NCBI RefSeq assembly: GCF_047461615.1 | Contig: NZ_JANSHI010000010.1 | Span: forward strand, 1 to 64,000 | DNA length: 64,000 nucleotides | Source: Thermostichus sp047461615 | Lineage (GTDB): Bacteria > Cyanobacteriota > Cyanobacteriia > Thermostichales > Thermostichaceae | Reading direction: 5' to 3' | Shown here: in pieces, positions 55,001 through 62,660 of the stretch | How the letters are laid out: the number at the start of each line of letters is the position of its first letter | How positions within the stretch are numbered: the stretch's first letter is position 1 | Notes under the pieces: generated by a model | What the model was told of the DNA's origin: nothing | Databases searched by the model: none | Seen by the model: the letters and a program-made list of their open reading frames with translations, nothing else | Made by a program: the position numbers and the translations under genes

Positions 55001-55277
55001 CAAGAGCATCGACCACAACGTCATCGCCAACTGCTCCACCCAGTTTTTTGGCCGAGTCACGTCTCCGGCAGCCATTGAGGTAGTGCGCGAGCAAATTGCC
55101 CAGCGGGGAGGAAGCGGAGAAGATGTGGCTGTCTTAAAGGTGGGACAGTTTTATCTCTCCTCGCAGCAGCTTCACCCGCCCTGCAAAATCCAAACTCCCT
55201 GGTGCCTGTCTTTTCACGCCCCCACCCCTCTAAACGAAGCTGAGGTGATCCAGCGCTCCCAGGCGGTCAAGCTCTAG
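52035..55277 (+). CDS. 1080-aa protein with two P-loop ATPase modules, C-terminal one HerA/FtsK-like
   Basis: The N-terminal module (~1-400) has Walker A GNGGSGKTHLLRVL (~76) and a Walker B-like VVALDQLDPI (~248), the plan of an AAA+/STAND-type ATPase, opened by VDFDWTVHLRKIWQPPDFDV. A middle region (~420-640, ERERHLCFTAIQSTNPRSFQ) is unassigned. The C-terminal module (~675-1080) is HerA/FtsK-like: VGRRWIANREGEPVFLPIEE, then Walker A AGSGSGKTVLLRRM (~696), Walker B LLVIDEAKDFVP (~945) and a sensor-like IFATQAPKSID (~984). HerA-type motors translocate DNA and often team with nucleases. Codon use of the first half is AT-richer than the second. It starts 2 bp after the winged-helix gene. Confidence 0.85.
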   Translation: MTSKESTSFSINQQKALEALKEVDFDWTVHLRKIWQPPDFDVPELNRDVREKLFSRLEKLIQSPQMETPFGIPVLGNGGSGKTHLLRVLRQHCFEKGVGFVLVDMTDVKDFWETVIQGYLTSLLQEEPDGTSQLQKILDLVFLRALSTPKQAKEIASFSHESLLDVIRQTLQWLFTQDRKHTIKYQDCVRAAILANSNDFSLASIGTSWIQGLGVESEVARQFGFTNASLNPSQVVAGLSWLMSLRGPTVVALDQLDPIVVQSHTSPSPSSSLQELSPETEREASQNIIHNIAGGLIGLRDCLSRSLVIISCLNQSWEILTKTAVKTFTGRFEQPLTLTALLSASVAEAVVVPRLQAAYHKVGFIPPYPSYPFKPEFFQPTINPRQLLQKCHEHREQCLREGRVTELGVPSSAPITPSPPPLKELDRIFEEAKQKVDISPYLQENESEIWKEPLASLCNFLVWQEKLPASIGSQVETDFPGSRGFSPLHSRLRLIFYEANERERHLCFTAIQSTNPRSFQTRLVAARTAAGIDAALRFRKLVVVRTTSLPGGERTQKLWQKFLEEGGIHWRPSEREIRVLRALEQLQSRPGFRDWLAERRPLTHLANAELDSGLAKILAWLREGIPADWATRAEPEEKGVSSPPRAGNGKAPEAKQDLQPPRPSPGLFVGRRWIANREGEPVFLPIEELVRHTVILAGSGSGKTVLLRRMVEEAALQGIPSIVIDAANDLARLGDPWSAAPEGWTEEDQAKAERYFAQTEVVVWTPGLAAGNPLTLAPLPDFAALAGDPEELDQAVDMAWGALQEIVAPGKTVGDELKRGVLKAALKYFATHQPGSLADFAEFLADLPPEAGAGISKAPQLALQMANLLKAAMVNNKLLHQQGMALDPAILLGLGSDYGKTRVSVVNLVGLPTLGEQQQFLNQLAMALFTWIKKNPAPPEAPVRGLLVIDEAKDFVPSQGTTPCKQSLLRLAAQARKYGLGLIFATQAPKSIDHNVIANCSTQFFGRVTSPAAIEVVREQIAQRGGSGEDVAVLKVGQFYLSSQQLHPPCKIQTPWCLSFHAPTPLNEAEVIQRSQAVKL

Positions 55278-55478
55278 GCCCTTATCTCAGCAGTTCTGCC
55301 GCTGTTGGCTGTCGCGGCAATCTTCCCATTGCTCGTCTATTCTCACTTGCTGCTGCCAATTCCTGAGGCTGCCTGGCAGTTGGGAGGCCTCTGGAGCTAT
55401 GCTCCCTTAAGGCAACGTCGGGCAAGCTCGAGGCTTGCACGGCCACTTTGGGGAACAGGGATCCTCGGGAGCAGGGCA

Positions 55479-56369
55479 ATGGGGCAGGGGCTAGGAAAAG
55501 CTCAGCAGCGGTGGTGGGTGTTGGGTCTAGTGGTGATTTGGGCTTGGCTGAGCTGGGGGAGGATGGCCTGGCCTGCTGCCTCCTGCCAGGATCCTCTCTT
55601 CCTCCGGCAAATCTTGGCCGCAATGGGCCGGCCTGAGGTGGTGGTGGAGGAAGTAGCTCTGTTTGATAGAGATCAGTGCCTTGTCCAGTTGGTGTTGGAT
55701 CGCCGCGGGCTAAGGGGATCCCTGCCACCGGAGATCGGCCAGTTTCGCCGGCTGCGGGCTCTGTCCCTAAGCTACAACCAACTTTCCGGCCCTATCCCCG
55801 CCGAGCTGGGGCAGTTGAGGGAGTTGGAACAGCTTTTTCTCGACTACAACCAGTTCTCTGGCCCCATTCCACCGGAGCTAGGACAACTGGGCAAGCTGCG
55901 GGGACTGTTTTTGGATCACAACCAGCTCTCTGGATCCATTCCTCCAGAGCTAGGTCGGCTCAGCCGCCTAGAAAACCTCTGCTTGCAAGATAACCAGCTC
56001 AGTGGCAGCATTCCTAGCCAACTCGGCCAGCTCAGCTCTCTTAAGGGGCTGTTTTTGGATCGCAACCAGCTTTCTGGGTCCATTCCGCCCCAACTGGGGC
56101 AACTGCGCAACCTGGAAAATCTGTACCTGTCGGACAATCGCCTCAGCGGACCCATACCCCCCGAGCTAGCCCAGCTTAAGCAATTGCGGGATCTACGCCT
56201 GGCCCGTAACCAGCTCACAGGCAAGCTGCCCAGCTTCTTGGCAGAACTGCCGCGGCTAGAACGGCTCCACATTGGGGGCAACCCCGGCCTGTGCCTGCCA
56301 GCTGTCCTTTCTAGTTGGTTTGCCGGCCTCAATGAAGGGGATCCCGCTCCCACCTTCCCCTGTCCCTAG
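55479..56369 (+). CDS. exported leucine-rich-repeat protein
   Basis: 296 aa from the ATG at 55479, which has GGGAG upstream; the frame extends to 55305 but that part is unlike protein. A signal peptide or anchor (RWWVLGLVVIWAWLSW) is followed by ~45 residues and then about eight 24-residue repeats of the form LxxLxLxxNxLSGxIPxxLGQL, as in LGQLRELEQLFLDYNQFSGP. This consensus is the plant-specific LRR type. A short Cys-containing cap ends it (GGNPGLCLPAVLSSWF). It probably faces the cell surface and binds protein or sugar; the partner is unknown. Confidence 0.88.
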   Translation: MGQGLGKAQQRWWVLGLVVIWAWLSWGRMAWPAASCQDPLFLRQILAAMGRPEVVVEEVALFDRDQCLVQLVLDRRGLRGSLPPEIGQFRRLRALSLSYNQLSGPIPAELGQLRELEQLFLDYNQFSGPIPPELGQLGKLRGLFLDHNQLSGSIPPELGRLSRLENLCLQDNQLSGSIPSQLGQLSSLKGLFLDRNQLSGSIPPQLGQLRNLENLYLSDNRLSGPIPPELAQLKQLRDLRLARNQLTGKLPSFLAELPRLERLHIGGNPGLCLPAVLSSWFAGLNEGDPAPTFPCP

Positions 56370-56447
56370 GGCAGGGATCTCCAGCTCTCGCCCTAACCTG
56401 CGATACTGGGATCAGGTGTCCACAGCCCACTACGGGAACGGTCAGCC

Positions 56448-56714
56448 ATGTACACTCTGGAACTGCTCCTGAAAGGGAATCCTACCCCGATCGTCATCCA
56501 CCAAAAAGAGGAGGAAGCGGCCAACCGCGCCTATCAAAGTGTGGTTGAGGCTCTTCGCAACGGATCCCCTCAGAGCCTAGAGCTGACCTGCGACCGCACG
56601 GGCAAGAAGGTGTTCTTGCTAACTGGCGAGCTGTGTGGCGTGCAAATGACCTCCAAGTCCGGCAACGCGCCCATGGGAGTCCGCCCTGGCTTCTTGGCCC
56701 AGTTGCAGGGCTAA
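56448..56714 (+). CDS. UPF0367 family small protein
   Basis: 88 aa. The pattern MYTLELLLKGNPTPIVIHQK, then YQSVVEALRNGSPQSLELTC, and TGELCGVQMTSKSG matches the cyanobacterial UPF0367 group in length and order. The fold seems to be a small alpha-beta domain. No function is established. It lies 20 bp before the ABC ATPase gene on the same strand and may share its transcript. Confidence 0.75.
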   Translation: MYTLELLLKGNPTPIVIHQKEEEAANRAYQSVVEALRNGSPQSLELTCDRTGKKVFLLTGELCGVQMTSKSGNAPMGVRPGFLAQLQG

Positions 56715-56734
56715 GGCCAGCTTCTTAGGGGTCT

Positions 56735-57442
56735 ATGAGTTCCCTCACTGGGAGAGAACCCCCGTTGGCTATCCGGGTAGAGGGCTTGACCTTTGCCTGG
56801 CCAGCAAGTCCGCCGGTTCTGCAGGAGTGCAGCTTTGCTGTTCCCAAGGGCCAGCTCTGGATGCTGCTGGGGCCCAATGGCAGCGGCAAATCGACCTTGC
56901 TGCAGCTCCTTTCGGGAGTGCTCACCCATCCCCAGCCCCTGGCGGGGTTCTGGGAGGTGCGGGGGCGGCTAGGCTACGTGTTTCAGAACCCGGATCAGCA
57001 ACTGTTTATGCCAACGGTAGGGGCCGATGTAGCTTTTGGTTTGGGGGCAGAGCCCCTCACCTTGGAAGAAATCCAGGAGCGGGTGGAGAGGGCCCTGGAG
57101 CAGGTGGGCTTGCGCCACTTGATCCGCCGGCCCATCCACGGCCTCAGCGGTGGGCAGAAGCAACGGGTAGCAGTTGCCGGGGCGTTGGCCCAGCGCTGTG
57201 AAGTGCTGCTGTTGGACGAGCCGACGGCCCTCTTGGATCCCGATAGCCAGAGGGATCTGCTGCGCTGCGTCCGCCAACTGGTGGATCAAGAGGGGATCAC
57301 CGCTCTTTGGGTCACCCATCGGCTGGCAGAGCTGGAATGGGCAGACGGGGCGATCTTTCTGGCGCAAGGGCAGGTACGCCAACAGGGATCCCCGGAACAG
57401 GTGCGGCAGCAGATTAGCCAACTGTTTGGCGGCTTGAGGTGA
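56735..57442 (+). CDS. ABC transporter ATP-binding protein (ECF/CbiO-like)
   Basis: 235 aa, one nucleotide-binding domain: Walker A GPNGSGKSTLL (~47), Q-loop YVFQNPDQQLF (~83), signature LSGGQKQRVAVAGAL (~135), Walker B VLLLDEPTALLD and His switch WVTHRL. The Q-loop FQNPDQQLFMPTV is typical of energy-coupling-factor and cobalt/biotin importers. No membrane partner is found next to it, so the substrate is open. Confidence 0.92.
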   Translation: MSSLTGREPPLAIRVEGLTFAWPASPPVLQECSFAVPKGQLWMLLGPNGSGKSTLLQLLSGVLTHPQPLAGFWEVRGRLGYVFQNPDQQLFMPTVGADVAFGLGAEPLTLEEIQERVERALEQVGLRHLIRRPIHGLSGGQKQRVAVAGALAQRCEVLLLDEPTALLDPDSQRDLLRCVRQLVDQEGITALWVTHRLAELEWADGAIFLAQGQVRQQGSPEQVRQQISQLFGGLR

Positions 57443-57619
57443 TCCCAAAGAGATTGCAAAAGGATGGCAACACCCTCCGGCGGGGGCTACATAGAATAGT
57501 AGGTAGTAGATTCACTGCGATTGGTTGGCCAACGGTATCATCTTCAACCTATCCGTGGACAATCTGCGTCAACCAACCCAGGGGTGAAGAGCCCTGCCGG
57601 TCGAAAGGAGCTTGAGAAT

Positions 57620-57832
57620 ATGGGACTGTCTGAAGTCATTGCCAAAGAGCTGGAGAACGCGCGCAAAGTCTGCTCTGAGTACGGCGAAGGGGATCCCCAC
57701 TGCCGTGCAGCCTGGGATGCGGTAGAGGAGGTGCTGGCAGCCCGCAGCCACCAGCCAAAGGCCCCCACCAGCCTCGAGCAGCACTGTGCTGAAAACCCCG
57801 ACGCTGTCGAGTGCCGCGTTTACGACACCTGA
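57620..57832 (+). CDS. cp12: Calvin-cycle regulator CP12
   Basis: 70 aa from the ATG at 57620 (AAGGAG about 10 bases upstream); the frame is open to 57521. CP12 ties GAPDH and phosphoribulokinase into an inactive complex in the dark. The core reads DPHCRAAWDAVEEVLAA, the AWD_VEEL motif, with Cys pairs near residues 17/27 and in EQHCAENPDAVECRVYDT for redox control. Both Cys pairs are present, so thioredoxin control is likely. A hairpin with T-run follows. Confidence 0.94.
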   Translation: MGLSEVIAKELENARKVCSEYGEGDPHCRAAWDAVEEVLAARSHQPKAPTSLEQHCAENPDAVECRVYDT

Positions 57833-57852
57833 TGTCTGGGTTAAAACGCAGC

Positions 57853-57887
57853 AGCCTGCCAGCTCCCTAGGGGCGGGCTCTGTTTTT
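57853..57887 (+). terminator. likely Rho-independent terminator of cp12
   Basis: AGCCTGCC (57853-57860) pairs with GGCGGGCT (57872-57879), one mismatch, and TCTGTTTTT follows. It lies 20 bp past the cp12 stop, before the convergent FTR1 gene. Confidence 0.55.
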
Positions 57888-57890
57888 CTC

Positions 57891-58694
57891 TCACGGAGAG
57901 AGCTTTTGAGCAGAATCAGCCCGCAGCCATTGCCTCATCCACAAGACAAAGGCTATTCCCAGCAGCACCGTTTGCGGGATCAGCGTCTGCCAAGTGGGAT
58001 AGATCCCCAACCAGCGCAGCTTCGGGATCCCGGATAAGGGGGTCGTCGGAAGCCAGCCTGCAACTTGCAAAGCGTGGAGGCTGCTGCCCAGGAACTTAAA
58101 GCCCAAGTAAAAGATCAGCAGGCTTAAACCCCGGAAAAAAGCCCCCAAGGGCAGTTTTAGACCCAAGGGCAAAAGCAAAACTGCCACTCCTGCAAGCAGA
58201 AGAGCTCCCAAGCCAATTCCGAGCCAGAGATCCCGAGCCGGCAGGGAAGGCGCCAATCCCACATAGAACACCACCGTTTCCGCCCCTTCGCGAAACACGG
58301 CTGTAAAGGCCAGGAAAGCTAGGGAAAAAACCTGACCGCTGGCAAGGGCTACTTGAGCTTGTTCGTGGACGAAAGTTTGCCAGGCAGCGGTGGCCGACCG
58401 CCGGTGCAGCCAGAGGCTGATCGAAAACAGGAGAGCTGCTGCCACCAGCCCCGTGATCCCCTCCAGCACCTCCTGGCGGGTATGGGTAAGTAGCTGCTGG
58501 AAAAACAGCTTGACCAAGAGACCAAGCAGCACCGCTGCCAATAGACCCGCCGCTCCTCCTAGCCACACCCAGCGCTGCTGGGCCGACTGCCCGCTCTTCC
58601 CAAGAAGCGCCACCAGAGCTAACAGCACCAGAAGGGCTTCCAGACCCTCCCGCAGCAGGATCGAGGTAGCATCCAGGAAAGTGTAGTCCGACAT
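57891..58694 (-). CDS. FTR1-family iron permease
   Basis: 267 aa with seven or so hydrophobic helices. The two REGLE-type motifs that bind iron are in ILLREGLEALLVLLAL (~14) and AVFREGAETVVFYVGL (~135). The order of helices matches FTR1/EfeU. It would import iron across the inner membrane. No EfeO/EfeB partner is next to it. It is 26 bp after msrB on the same strand. Confidence 0.92.
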   Translation of the reverse strand: MSDYTFLDATSILLREGLEALLVLLALVALLGKSGQSAQQRWVWLGGAAGLLAAVLLGLLVKLFFQQLLTHTRQEVLEGITGLVAAALLFSISLWLHRRSATAAWQTFVHEQAQVALASGQVFSLAFLAFTAVFREGAETVVFYVGLAPSLPARDLWLGIGLGALLLAGVAVLLLPLGLKLPLGAFFRGLSLLIFYLGFKFLGSSLHALQVAGWLPTTPLSGIPKLRWLGIYPTWQTLIPQTVLLGIAFVLWMRQWLRADSAQKLSP

Positions 58695-58720
58695 GCTCAG
58701 CCGGCAGGCGGCTTAAAGGC

Positions 58721-59131
58721 CTAGGCGTTGGCTGGAATAAACTTCAAAGCTGCCGAGTTGATGCAGTAGCGCAAGCCTGTTGGCGGGGGGCCATCCGGAA
58801 ACACATGCCCCAGGTGACCGCCACAGTTGGAGCAGTGCACCTCGGTGCGGGGCACAAGCAGCTTCCAGTCGGTCTTGGTGCCAATCACCCCTGGAGCAAT
58901 TGGCTGCCAAAAGCTGGGCCAGCCGGTGCCGCTGTCGTATTTGGCTTCTGAAGAGAACAGCGCCTGCCCACAGCCCGCGCAGACATAGATCCCTGGGGCC
59001 TTGTTGTTGTAGTAGGCATTGCGGAAGGGGGGTTCAGTCCCTTCTTGACGCAGCACGTAGTACTGTTCTTCAGTAAGCAGCTGCCGCCACTCGGCGTCGC
59101 TTTTGGTTACGGGGTAGCTTGGTTGAGCCAT
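58721..59131 (-). CDS. msrB: peptide-methionine (R)-S-oxide reductase MsrB
   Basis: 136 aa from the ATG at 59131, with AGGAG about 10 bases upstream. MsrB repairs methionine-R-sulfoxide. Zinc-binding pairs are CAGCG and CSNCG; the substrate pocket is YDSGTGWPSFW; HLGHVFPDGPPPTGLRYCIN carries the catalytic Cys. The enzyme is complete. It precedes the iron permease, a pairing that could fit oxidative-stress control but is not proved. Confidence 0.95.
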   Translation of the reverse strand: MAQPSYPVTKSDAEWRQLLTEEQYYVLRQEGTEPPFRNAYYNNKAPGIYVCAGCGQALFSSEAKYDSGTGWPSFWQPIAPGVIGTKTDWKLLVPRTEVHCSNCGGHLGHVFPDGPPPTGLRYCINSAALKFIPANA

Positions 59132-59302
59132 TGGTGGTTGCTCTCCTGTCGTCCTCAATTCTAACGCTTCTTCCTGCTCTGCCTCCGCTCTTCGGCACGT
59201 CGGGGGGAACCGGGGAGTTTCTAGGAGTTCTATCGGAAACTTCTATCCTCGGCTAGGGGCATACTCCCGCTACAATGGGCGCAGGCAAAGACGGAGCTTC
59301 TT

Positions 59303-59758
59303 ATGTTGCTAGTCGGCTCAGGTGCCAAGTTTGTGCAACAGCTCGAGCAGGCTGGGGCTTTGGCCATGTTTGTCACGCCGGAAGGGGGATCCGAAGGACA
59401 CTACCTGCGGCGGCTGCGCGGGGCCGGCTATGAGGTGGTTACCCTCTCTAGCAAGGGAATTGGGGATCTGGCCAGCTATCTGACGCGCAGCCATGGGGTG
59501 CGGCCTGCCACCCTAGGCAAGTCGCAGCGGCGCACCTACTTCTACCCTTCGCTAATTGAGCAGTACCGGGCCACTTTGCCCCCCAAGGCCAAGGGATTGG
59601 TCTTTTGGTTTTACGAAGGGCATGTCCTCAGCCGGCAAGAACTCTCCTACTTGGTGAAGCTAAGCCAAGAAGACAAGGGCGTGAAATTTGTGGTGGAGCT
59701 GGCTCGAGAGCGGTCAATTCGCTGGCAACCTTTAGAGAGCGCCCTGCAGAGCGCCTGA
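59303..59758 (+). CDS. ndhN: NAD(P)H-quinone oxidoreductase subunit N
   Basis: 151 aa. NdhN is a peripheral subunit of the cyanobacterial and plastid NDH-1 complex that feeds plastoquinone. The pattern LEQAGALAMFVTPEGGSEGHY, then RRLRGAGYEVVTLSSKGIGD, SHGVRPATLGKSQRRTYFYP and LPPKAKGLVFWFYEGHVLSR matches the family throughout. GGAG lies just before the ATG. ldpA follows, an arrangement kept in many cyanobacteria. Confidence 0.93.
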   Translation: MLLVGSGAKFVQQLEQAGALAMFVTPEGGSEGHYLRRLRGAGYEVVTLSSKGIGDLASYLTRSHGVRPATLGKSQRRTYFYPSLIEQYRATLPPKAKGLVFWFYEGHVLSRQELSYLVKLSQEDKGVKFVVELARERSIRWQPLESALQSA

Positions 59759-59822
59759 GGATTGGCTTAGATTCTTTGCTACCATCTCAAGTAGGCGGCC
59801 TTGCTGGTGGCTAGTTGTACCT

Positions 59823-60827
59823 GTGACCTTGCCGAAAGCCTCGCTGCACCAGGGCACTTGGTTCAAGCTCATCTGTGGCGCAAGTTTCCACCACTTGCCC
59901 TCAATTCGGGAGTTAGCCTTTCTCTACACCCTAGCTGGGGCCGATTGCATCGACGTTGCCGCTGAGCCGGCTATTGTCCGAGCTGCCCAACAAGGGATCC
60001 AGCGAGCCCAAGCAGAAGACCCGCAAGCGGGATCCCCTTGGCTGATGGTTAGCCTTAACGACGGCGAGGATGTCCATTTCCGCAAGGCAGCCCTGACAGA
60101 GCCCACCTGCCCTGCCGAGTGTCCACAGCCTTGTGTGGCGGTCTGTCCGCCCCATGCCTTGGTGCCTCTAGGCCCCTCTGCCCGGGTTTACATCCAGGCG
60201 GAGCTGTGCTACGGCTGTGGCCGCTGCGAGCCCGTCTGTCCCTACCGGCGCATTGTTACCTCTGGCTATCAGGTGGCAGTAGCGGAGGTCTTGCCGTCTC
60301 TAGTGGAGCTGGGCGTTCAGGCAGTAGAAATTCACACCTGTATCGGCCGGCAGAAGCAGTTTGAGCAAGTGTGGAGAGCCCTGAAGCCATGGCTGGGACG
60401 GCTGCAGGCCGTCTCGATTAGCTTTAACGATGGTCCGGGCCTTGAGGCCTATTTGCGGGATCTGTTGACCCTGATGGATCCCGTGCCGGAGGTGTTGATC
60501 TGGCAGGTGGACGGCCGGCCCATGAGCGGAGATATTGGCGCTGGCACCAGCAAGGCCACCCTAAAGCTGGCCCGCAAGGTGCTGGACATGGGCCTACCTG
60601 GCTATGTGCAATTGGCAGGTGGAACCAATGCGCAAACAGTGTCGCTGTTGGATCCCTGCTGGCCAGTGGCGGGGATCGCCTTTGGCAGTTATGCCCGCCA
60701 GTTGGTGGCTGCCCATCTAGAGGAAGGATCTGGCCTGACCACAGCGATCCTGTTAGCCAAGCAGTTGGTGCAGCAGGTAAAGCAGCGGCCAGTTGCCCTC
60801 CGACCGAGCTGTTTTTCCAGTGCTTGA
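59823..60827 (+). CDS. ldpA: LdpA, Fe-S protein of circadian input
   Basis: 334 aa from a GTG. LdpA (light-dependent period) senses redox state and tunes the circadian clock. A DUF-type N-terminal barrel (GADCIDVAAEPAIVRAA) leads to two ferredoxin-like 4Fe-4S clusters with CPAECPQPCVAVCPPHALVP and CYGCGRCEPVCPYRRI (~100-145). The C-terminal part (~150-330) is the LdpA-specific TIM-like region with GTSKATLKLARKVLDMGLPG. It follows ndhN by 64 bp. Confidence 0.92.
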   Translation: MTLPKASLHQGTWFKLICGASFHHLPSIRELAFLYTLAGADCIDVAAEPAIVRAAQQGIQRAQAEDPQAGSPWLMVSLNDGEDVHFRKAALTEPTCPAECPQPCVAVCPPHALVPLGPSARVYIQAELCYGCGRCEPVCPYRRIVTSGYQVAVAEVLPSLVELGVQAVEIHTCIGRQKQFEQVWRALKPWLGRLQAVSISFNDGPGLEAYLRDLLTLMDPVPEVLIWQVDGRPMSGDIGAGTSKATLKLARKVLDMGLPGYVQLAGGTNAQTVSLLDPCWPVAGIAFGSYARQLVAAHLEEGSGLTTAILLAKQLVQQVKQRPVALRPSCFSSA

Positions 60828-60842
60828 CAGCGTCGCTTGACC

Positions 60843-62660
60843 ATGAGTTTCCCAGCCCAGCCCTTGAACAGGGAACCCACCTCCTTTCCCGGACAAGTCC
60901 TCTACAACGACGACTTAAACAAGCTCCTGGACGTTCTGCCCGCAGCCATCCGGGAGCGGCTGCAGCAGCATCCTCACTTAAATCTGCTGGTGGAGGTGGT
61001 GCTGGATCTGGGCCGCCGCCCGGAAGCCCGTTTCCCCGGCTTTGCGGAGTACCTCTCCGAGGAAGTAGTTAGCCGCGCCGACCTGGATTTGGTCATCAGC
61101 CAAGTGGGGGAGTTTAGCAGCGACAACCGGGCTGGCATTGCCTCAACACTGCACCGGATTAGCGCCATCCGCAACCGCCAGGGCACGATCATTGGCCTTA
61201 CCTGTCGGGTGGGCCGTTGCGTGGTCGGTGTCATCAACATGATCCGGGATCTAGTGGAGCAGGGCCGCTCAATGCTGTTGCTGGGCCGGCCAGGAGTAGG
61301 CAAAACCACTGCCCTGCGGGAAATTGCCCGCGTTTTGGCAGACGAGCTGCACAAGCGGGTCATCATCATCGACACCTCTAACGAGATTGCCGGGGATGGC
61401 GACGTGCCCCACCCAGGGATTGGTCGGGCTAGACGCATGCAGGTGGCCAGCCCAGAGTTGCAGCACAAGGTGATGATCGAGGCGGTGGAAAACCACATGC
61501 CGGAAGTGGTGATCATCGACGAGATTGGCACAGAGTTGGAAGCTTTAGCCTCCCGCACCATTGCCGAGCGAGGGGTGCAACTGGTGGCCACTGCCCATGG
61601 CAACCGCATCGAAAACCTGATTAAAAACCCCACCCTCTCGGATCTAATAGGCGGGATCCAATCCGTCACGCTGGGGGACGAGGAGGCACGGCGGCGGGGC
61701 TGTCAGAAGAGTGTCCTGGAGCGCAAGGCTCCCCCGACTTTTGAGATTGCGGTGGAGATGCTAGAGCGGCATCGCTGGGTCATCCACGAAGATGTGGCAG
61801 CCACAGTGGATTGCCTCCTACGTAACCGCGAGGCGTCAATCCAAATACGCAGCCTGGACGAACGCGGCCAAGTGGTGATTGTGCGCAGTACCACTGGCAT
61901 GAACGGACGCTCAAGCCTCTTGCGACCCCAGTGGCCCCCTCCTGCCGACACTGCCCTGTTTGCTGGGGGGGGCACTTGGGGATCCTCCGGCCGCCTGGAG
62001 CCTTTACCTTTGGAACCGGTTGCGGCCCGTCTGCAGCAACCTGGATTGTCCTTAGCGAGGGAGGAAGAACCTACCTCCTCCGCGGGGTCGCTAGCCAGCC
62101 CCCGGTCAGAGTCCAAAGCCGAGGAGGAAAAGGAAGCGGAGCTCCCGCAAGACCCAGAGGGGCTCCTGAGGATCTACCCCTATGGGGTTAGCCGTTTCCA
62201 CCTAGAGCAGGTCATCCGGACCCTGCAGCTGCCGGCGCAGGTTACCAAAGACCTGGATGAGGCCGATATTGTCTTGGCTTTGCGATCCCAGGTGCGCAGC
62301 CGCTCCAAGATTCAGCAACTGGCCCACTCCCGCCAGATCCCCATTCATACCGTCAAGGCCAATACCCTGATTGCTCTGGCCGGCGCCCTGCGCCGCATCC
62401 TCAACATTGAAAGTGAGGAGGGGGCCCAGTCAGACCTGGAGCTGTTTATTCAGGCTAGCACAGCAGAAGAAGCAGAAGCTCTGGAAGAAGCTCGCCTGGC
62501 GGTGGAGCAAATCGTCATCCCCAAGTCGCAGCCGGTGGAGCTCCTACCCCGCTCTGCCCACATCCGCAAGCTGCAGCATCAGCTGGTTGAGTCCTATCAC
62601 TTGCGCGCTCAGAGCTTTGGCGAAGAGCCCAACCGCCGCTTGCGCATCTATCCCAACTAG
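60843..62660 (+). CDS. ycf45: Ycf45-type AAA ATPase (SpoIIIAA-like) with R3H-type C-terminus
   Basis: 605 aa from the ATG at 60843 (a TTG at 60837 is possible). The ATPase domain (~100-320) has Walker A LLLGRPGVGKTTALREIARV (~145), Walker B VVIIDEIGTELEA and VATAHGNRIENLIKNPTLSD, the pattern of plastid Ycf45 and SpoIIIAA. A Ser/Glu-rich linker (~360-430) separates a C-terminal R3H-like/nucleic-acid-binding part (RIYPYGVSRFHLEQVIRTL, then VTKDLDEADIVLALR). Role unknown. Its end overlaps the convergent ubiA gene by 4 bp. Confidence 0.88.
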   Translation: MSFPAQPLNREPTSFPGQVLYNDDLNKLLDVLPAAIRERLQQHPHLNLLVEVVLDLGRRPEARFPGFAEYLSEEVVSRADLDLVISQVGEFSSDNRAGIASTLHRISAIRNRQGTIIGLTCRVGRCVVGVINMIRDLVEQGRSMLLLGRPGVGKTTALREIARVLADELHKRVIIIDTSNEIAGDGDVPHPGIGRARRMQVASPELQHKVMIEAVENHMPEVVIIDEIGTELEALASRTIAERGVQLVATAHGNRIENLIKNPTLSDLIGGIQSVTLGDEEARRRGCQKSVLERKAPPTFEIAVEMLERHRWVIHEDVAATVDCLLRNREASIQIRSLDERGQVVIVRSTTGMNGRSSLLRPQWPPPADTALFAGGGTWGSSGRLEPLPLEPVAARLQQPGLSLAREEEPTSSAGSLASPRSESKAEEEKEAELPQDPEGLLRIYPYGVSRFHLEQVIRTLQLPAQVTKDLDEADIVLALRSQVRSRSKIQQLAHSRQIPIHTVKANTLIALAGALRRILNIESEEGAQSDLELFIQASTAEEAEALEEARLAVEQIVIPKSQPVELLPRSAHIRKLQHQLVESYHLRAQSFGEEPNRRLRIYPN

